The notes below the pieces were generated by a model that had not been told where the DNA came from, did not search any database, and saw only the letters and a program-made list of their open reading frames with translations. A stretch of 64,000 nt of DNA from Chloroflexota bacterium (GTDB lineage Bacteria; Chloroflexota; Dehalococcoidia; Lucifugimonadales; Lucifugimonadaceae). How positions within the stretch are numbered: the first letter of the stretch is position 1; each line of letters begins with the position of its first letter. The DNA lies in contig JABIFF010000022.1 of assembly GCA_018650845.1 (NCBI GenBank), positions 144,825 to 208,824 of the forward strand. Reading direction: 5' to 3'. Both the position numbers and the translations under genes were made by a program. This document shows, one piece after another, positions 59,135 to 64,000 of this stretch.

Positions 59135-60077
59135 TCTTAGGCTTACCACGGCGCTGAGCTAGCGCCGAACCGACTACGACTAATACCGCGCCAACGTACA
59201 GCTCGCCGCCAATAGATTCGCCAAGAATCCACCAGCTGAACAGCACGCCGAATATCGGCTGGCTAAGCGAAAGCACCGTCACTCTCGAAGGCAGATACCT
59301 CTTCAGTAGCCATGTTTGGCCGATGAAGCCCAAGCCTGCGATCAGTACGCCTGTGTAGAACAGCGCAACTACTAGCTTCGTCGTAACAGTAAACGCCTCG
59401 TCGCCTTCGAATATCAGGCTGGCTATCACGAACGCCGTGATGCCAAATATGCTCTGAGCCATCAAAAGTTTGTGCTGAGCGATTCCCTGACCCAACTGCG
59501 ACAAAAAGACTTGCCGACCACCGAGCAGCATCGCCGATACCAGCAGCAACAGATCGCCAATAAGGAAATCTGAACTGGAATCAACGAATCCTTTGTAGAA
59601 CACGGCAACAACGCCGCCGTACGCCACCAGAGTTCCGAATGTTCTAGAACGAGACATTCGATCGCCCGGAACGAAGAAGTGAGCAAACACACCTGTCCAC
59701 AGTGGAAATGTAGTTGTCACCACAACAGCATGCCCCGCCGATGTGTAATCCTGCCCAATGTTCATGAATGCAAGCTGAACTGTGAACAAAATCCCCAAAA
59801 GAATCAGAGGTACCCACTCGCGTTTCTGGATTCTGAACGACTGGCGAGTGGCGAGCGCGTATATGAGTACGACTACCGCCCCAAGAATGAAGCGTAAATA
59901 GCCGAGTCGTAGCGGCCCTGCATCTGCGAGCCCAGCCTTGTTCGCAACGGGATTTCCTGCCCACATGGTTGCGAGCAGCAGTGCGAATGTTCCTGCTTTT
60001 AGCGAAAGTGGCTGTCGCAGGTCTTTTGCTGGAATTTTTCTGGATTCTGGCGAGCTTTCAGGAGGAGTTGAACTCAT
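59097..60077 (-). CDS. EamA/DMT-family transporter
   Basis: 10-TM pattern; ATMWAGNPVANKAGLADAGPLRLGYLRFILGAVVVLIYAL, SLSQPIFGVLFSWWILGESIGGELYVGAVLVVVGSALAQR. Confidence 0.92.
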   Translation of the reverse strand: MSSTPPESSPESRKIPAKDLRQPLSLKAGTFALLLATMWAGNPVANKAGLADAGPLRLGYLRFILGAVVVLIYALATRQSFRIQKREWVPLILLGILFTVQLAFMNIGQDYTSAGHAVVVTTTFPLWTGVFAHFFVPGDRMSRSRTFGTLVAYGGVVAVFYKGFVDSSSDFLIGDLLLLVSAMLLGGRQVFLSQLGQGIAQHKLLMAQSIFGITAFVIASLIFEGDEAFTVTTKLVVALFYTGVLIAGLGFIGQTWLLKRYLPSRVTVLSLSQPIFGVLFSWWILGESIGGELYVGAVLVVVGSALAQRRGKPKTKQPEPAGDASR

Positions 60078-60083
60078 ATGCGG

Positions 60084-61232
60084 TTAGTTGGAACCCACTG
60101 CCTGAGCCGCGAGATCAACCACACCAGCAACGTCTTCACACCATCTCGTAACCACTACCAGATCCTTCTCAGGATCAATAATCACGCAGTTTCCGCCAGC
60201 TCCTGAAGCCGAAAATGTCGATTCAGAAGCGTTCTTGCCGTAGCGAACGCCGCCACTGTTGAGCCACCACATGTAGCCATACTGATCGTTCTGATCACAC
60301 GGCACAGTCATCATGTCGATCCACTTCTCAGAGACGAGCTGCTTGCCGCCCCATCGACCACGGTTCAGATAAAGCATGCCGAATCTGGCGTGATCGAGAG
60401 TATCGACCCACAGGCCGCCGCCCCAGTGAGCGCCGCCTGACACCGATTCGGTGACAAAACCATCGAGATTCACTACAGAATGATCGTCGTAGCCGTGCCA
60501 TTCCCAAGTGCCTGATGATCCTATCTGGCTCATTACTTCTCGTTCGAGAACGTCTGGGAGCGGCTCGCCCCAAACTGCCAGCAGCGCTAAAGCGGTTCGA
60601 TTCACTCGAACGTCGTTGTATTCCCAGTGGCCACCGGGAGCTTTTCGCTCGCGCCGACCCGAATCGCCAGTAGCACCCATGCCTTCAGGATCGAGATTAC
60701 GGTTCCAATCGACGATATCGGGCTTGGTGTAGAGCGTTCCTTCCCATTCAGACGTCTGCTGAAGAAGGTGCTCCCAAGTTATTCCACGGTTTTGATCAGT
60801 ATCGAAACCGTCGATAGTCTCGCCAGAAGCGTTCATCGTGAGAGATTTACCAGATTCGTACCCAAGAACGGGATCTTTTGGGCTTTTGATCATGCCTTTA
60901 TCGAACGCAAGCCCCGCCATAGTGGCGACATAACTCTTAGTTGCGCTAAACGTGAGATCGACTCGTTCGATATCACCCCATTCAGCAACGATGTAGCCAT
61001 CTTTGATCACAACACCAGCCGGACCGCCACGATCTTTGAACGGGCCAAGCTTTTCAGCCCATTCGGGAGCATCGTCACCGACATTTCCGTGTCGAATGTC
61101 GATTGGCCACTTAATTTCGTTGTCTTTGGCGAACTGAACAGCCTCGTCTAGCTTCGCCTGATTAACACCAAGCGAAGCTGCGTCACGACGTTCCCATTCG
61201 CCCTTAGGAGGGAGATACAAATCTTTTGTCAT
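60084..61232 (-). CDS. Serine hydrolase, class C beta-lactamase-like
   Basis: DLTFSATKSYVATMAGLAFDKGMI (SxxK), ITWEHLLQQTSEWEGTLY, YNDVRVNRTALALL. Confidence 0.9.
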   Translation of the reverse strand: MTKDLYLPPKGEWERRDAASLGVNQAKLDEAVQFAKDNEIKWPIDIRHGNVGDDAPEWAEKLGPFKDRGGPAGVVIKDGYIVAEWGDIERVDLTFSATKSYVATMAGLAFDKGMIKSPKDPVLGYESGKSLTMNASGETIDGFDTDQNRGITWEHLLQQTSEWEGTLYTKPDIVDWNRNLDPEGMGATGDSGRRERKAPGGHWEYNDVRVNRTALALLAVWGEPLPDVLEREVMSQIGSSGTWEWHGYDDHSVVNLDGFVTESVSGGAHWGGGLWVDTLDHARFGMLYLNRGRWGGKQLVSEKWIDMMTVPCDQNDQYGYMWWLNSGGVRYGKNASESTFSASGAGGNCVIIDPEKDLVVVTRWCEDVAGVVDLAAQAVGSN

Positions 61233-61250
61233 ACTCAGGTGTTTCTCGCC

Positions 61251-62186
61251 CTAGTCTTCTAGCCGTTTGAGGTACTGGCCGAGCCAGTCGTACTCAACGA
61301 AATCGACGTATTCGTTCATAAGAGCCTTCGTGATTGGTCCAGCTGCCGAACCGTCACCGATTTGACGACCTTGGAACGATCGAACTCCGCAAATGCAGAG
61401 TGAAGTCGAAGTTAGGAAGATTTCATCAGCAGTCATAGCGTCGAACAGGTCGATATCTTTGGTCACTACCTCAATATCCAGCCGTTCAGCCATCTCAATA
61501 GCCGTCTCACGAGATATTCCGCCAAGAACGTACTGCTCCTGAGGGGTGTAGATAACGCCGTTTTTGATCGTGAATATGTTCGATCCGATGCCTTCCGTGA
61601 GGAACCCACGGGTATCGAGAAGAATCGCCCACGCCTCTGGATCCTGCGCCTTAGCTTCCATATCGGCCATGATCAAGTTCAAATAGTTGTGCGACTTGGC
61701 TCGCGGGCTAAGTGCCTCAGGCGGTGTTCGTCGAACTGAAGGAACGAGAACGTCCATGCCGTCTTTGTAGAGTCGAGCACGAGGCTTCAAAGGAAGCGGA
61801 GCGCACTCGATGATCACGTTTGGACCGCCAGCGGTCTCCCACATATCGCCACCAACCAGATCGACTCCACGCGAAACACGCTGCCCAACCCAGAAATCGT
61901 CGTCAGGGCCTAGAAGGTGCAAGTTCGCCTCTAGTACCTCTTTCGACTTTGCGACCATCTCTTCCTGGCTCATGCCGGGGTCGATATCGATGTACTTCAG
62001 CGAATCGTAGAAACGCTTGATGTGCGTCTCGAGCTTAAAAATCTTGTGGCCAAACGTGCGAGTCATGTCGAATACGGCATCGCCGTACTTGAATCCACGA
62101 TCACGGAACGGCACTTTGACGTCGGATTCGGGCATTATTTCGCCGTTGAAGTAGGCGACTCGTTCGCCCTCACGTGCAGTAGTCAT
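61251..62186 (-). CDS. Class IV aminotransferase (branched-chain aminotransferase-like)
   Basis: FNGEIMPESDVKVPFRDRGFKYGDAVFDMTRTFGHKIFKLETHIKRFYDSL, SHNYLNLIMADMEAKAQDPEAWAILLDTRGFLTEGIGSNIFTIKNGVIYTP. Confidence 0.93.
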   Translation of the reverse strand: MTTAREGERVAYFNGEIMPESDVKVPFRDRGFKYGDAVFDMTRTFGHKIFKLETHIKRFYDSLKYIDIDPGMSQEEMVAKSKEVLEANLHLLGPDDDFWVGQRVSRGVDLVGGDMWETAGGPNVIIECAPLPLKPRARLYKDGMDVLVPSVRRTPPEALSPRAKSHNYLNLIMADMEAKAQDPEAWAILLDTRGFLTEGIGSNIFTIKNGVIYTPQEQYVLGGISRETAIEMAERLDIEVVTKDIDLFDAMTADEIFLTSTSLCICGVRSFQGRQIGDGSAAGPITKALMNEYVDFVEYDWLGQYLKRLED

Positions 62187-62337
62187 TGCTAGTTACATCC
62201 CAATTGTCGGTAATTGCGGTGAAGTTCGACTCCAGGACGTTTACCAGTTCGCCGAAGCGGGGCAGCTTCAGGACGGACGCCTCATGCCCCTCTAAAACCG
62301 GGACGCCGCGATGCTACGCCTCATGTACGTGTGCGTA

Positions 62338-62405
62338 TAGTTCCACACTGTATATATGTATAAATATATGTATGTATGGGCCGTTTGAGGTTCAGTATGG
62401 AACTA
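62338..62405. repeat. Inverted repeat flanking an AT-rich purine/pyrimidine microsatellite
   Basis: tagttccacactg ... cagtatggaacta (12/13 complementary) around tatatatgtataaatatatgtatgtatg. Confidence 0.6.
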
Positions 62406-62484
62406 GTCGCTCAACCCGAAACTTTTAAAACCTGACGATCAGCAGGATCGTGGGTCTAAAAGGGGAGCGATTGGAAAAACCTCT

Positions 62485-63003
62485 ATGCCTATCATCGATG
62501 TATCCCAGAAGTCTTACCGCTCTCTCGTAAAAGCGGCGCACAAACGCGGAATGAGCATCGATAGGTTCATACAGAACTCTCTAGAGGACGATTCTGAGGT
62601 GAATGAAGCCGAAATCACGGCTCCTACTGCGGATTTGCCAGCTGAGCCGGTTGAATTCACGCCTGCTGAACCTGCTCCACGTCCACGGAGAGCTATTCGG
62701 CGTCCTAACCGCACCCCAAGTGGCTCAAAAGCTGCAGATCCAGCGTTTAGCGCACTATGGGGACGAATCGAAGCTAGCGCAGGGAACGCAATTTCGACCA
62801 AGCGCGGGCAAGATTTCACTTACGAGGTCGAAGCTGGCTATCTGACTGTGGTCGATAGCGGTGCTCGAATACCGCAAAGCCAGTTCAAGAAGGCTCTTGA
62901 TCAGTGGCCACAACGGGGTCCTTCGAATATGCGAGGCATCTTCGCGGCTTCAGTCGTTTGGGCTGTACTGGCCGACGAACGAATTCTTAAAGACGCTGCG
63001 TAG
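62485..63003 (+). CDS. Hypothetical protein with helical N-terminus and conserved-looking C-terminal domain
   Basis: 172 aa; VSQKSYRSLVKAAHKRGMSIDRFIQNSL then FTYEVEAGYLTVVDSGARIPQSQFKKALDQWPQRGPSNMRGIFAASVVWAVLADERI. Confidence 0.65.
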   Translation: MPIIDVSQKSYRSLVKAAHKRGMSIDRFIQNSLEDDSEVNEAEITAPTADLPAEPVEFTPAEPAPRPRRAIRRPNRTPSGSKAADPAFSALWGRIEASAGNAISTKRGQDFTYEVEAGYLTVVDSGARIPQSQFKKALDQWPQRGPSNMRGIFAASVVWAVLADERILKDAA

Positions 63004-63027
63004 CGGCTTTTTACGGCCTTCCAGCAA

Positions 63028-63318
63028 CTACCAGCGGAAGCCTTCGATGCGGAGAATTTTCTCCCAGATGGCTTCTTTCGCCAGTTCTGGCATCTCGTTC
63101 GACTGAACGTATCGCACCAGTTCAGTAGTCGCTCTAGGGTCGATCTTCTGGGCGCCAAATCCGTGGCGATACCGCATGTGACCCGATAGCCCCTGAGGGG
63201 TTTTGCAGATAGCTCCGCACAAAACGCAGTCGGTCGGCGGATTGCTCTTGTTTCCAGCGGTGTATTTACGATGAAGCTTGGCGATTAGCAGCTGAGTTGG
63301 CTGGGGCAGTTCCTGCAT
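63028..63318 (-). CDS. Small C2H2 zinc-finger protein
   Basis: CVLCGAICKTPQGLSGHMRYRH = C-x2-C-x12-H-x4-H. Confidence 0.7.
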   Translation of the reverse strand: MQELPQPTQLLIAKLHRKYTAGNKSNPPTDCVLCGAICKTPQGLSGHMRYRHGFGAQKIDPRATTELVRYVQSNEMPELAKEAIWEKILRIEGFRW

Positions 63319-63332
63319 CCCAGCGAAAGAAG

Positions 63333-63869
63333 TCAGCGTATCGATTCGTTGTGCTTTGGCTCTGTCGACGGCTCTGGCTGATTATCTTCGGGTAGCTCAT
63401 CGGTTGGCGCATCAGATTCATCATACGAATCTTCGATCTCAGCCGGTTCTACAATTTGAATATCGTCAGCGTCGCCAGACTCTTCATCAGATTCAGGCTG
63501 CTCGATGGCTTCCGGCTCGAAAATCTCTGGTTCCTGATCTGCGGCCTGTTCTTCCGATTTGTCCTGAACTTCGGTCTCATCCGTGAGCAACACGGACGGA
63601 TCGATTCCAGCCTCACGAAGTTCTTCATCGGAAGCGAACATGCGATCAGATTCATCGGTTACGGGTTCATGCGACCGATCAGTGCGTTCGCTCGAAACCG
63701 ACTCCGTAGATTCTTCAACCGGGGTTAAATCGGGTTCGATTACGACCGATTCGGCGGGTTCAACTGAATCAATCGTTTCTAGCTTTGGCTCAGGCTTGGG
63801 CGACGCGTCTTCCGCCACCGAATCTCGTTCGGGACTTATCAGTCGTTTTAAAAACTTTCCGGGTCGCAT
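63333..63869 (-). CDS. Acidic, low-complexity hypothetical protein
   Basis: 178-aa ORF rich in E/D/S/P/T, upstream of and co-directional with the zinc-finger ORF (14-bp gap). Confidence 0.6.
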   Translation of the reverse strand: MRPGKFLKRLISPERDSVAEDASPKPEPKLETIDSVEPAESVVIEPDLTPVEESTESVSSERTDRSHEPVTDESDRMFASDEELREAGIDPSVLLTDETEVQDKSEEQAADQEPEIFEPEAIEQPESDEESGDADDIQIVEPAEIEDSYDESDAPTDELPEDNQPEPSTEPKHNESIR

Positions 63870-64000
63870 GAAAACAATCTACAGGTAAGAACCGAACATC
63901 CGACACTTACGGGCGAATCGCAATTCAAGGATTACCGATTGCCGACATTCGAAATCTATAGTGAAAAATTACTCACCAAACTCAAACAACCGATACGACC

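Noticed and set aside
60627-61151. Plus-strand ORF of 174 aa
   Set aside because: Antisense to the serine hydrolase gene; no recognisable domain.

Overview
The window is about 64 kb of gene-dense bacterial chromosome. I see no prophage, transposase, CRISPR array, rRNA or confident tRNA. Gene content suggests a marine Chloroflexota/SAR202-like lineage: several enolase-superfamily dehydratases, a mannonate dehydratase, CoA-transferase, SDR, Gfo/Idh and HpcH aldolase genes, and very large FtsX-type ABC permeases. This taxonomy is an inference, not proven. The main observation is an OsmC-family peroxidase (1511-2014, minus strand) split by one in-frame TGA exactly at the expected first catalytic Cys (...TTTLDYIVTAAAG-[TGA]-MTGTFGGALEARGI...), with the second Cys intact (HADSCPVYRSI). 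A nested hairpin with a bulged U starts a few nt downstream, so this is a strong selenoprotein candidate that ordinary gene callers split in two. Other items: an A2-type (YSHPAVY) haem-copper oxidase operon next to a PAS-LuxR regulator; an ABC ATPase with a C-terminal AbrB-like domain; a HEAT + sigma-region-4-like protein divergent from a two-component locus whose response regulators are receiver-only; a tandem pair of uncharacterised 4-Cys membrane-anchored paralogs; a CARDB-repeat secreted protein with an HELGH motif; a C2H2 zinc-finger protein; two families of dispersed inverted-repeat (MITE-like) elements, sometimes in composites; and an AT-rich microsatellite inside an inverted repeat. 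All assignments come from reading the sequence and ORF translations; no database search was run.
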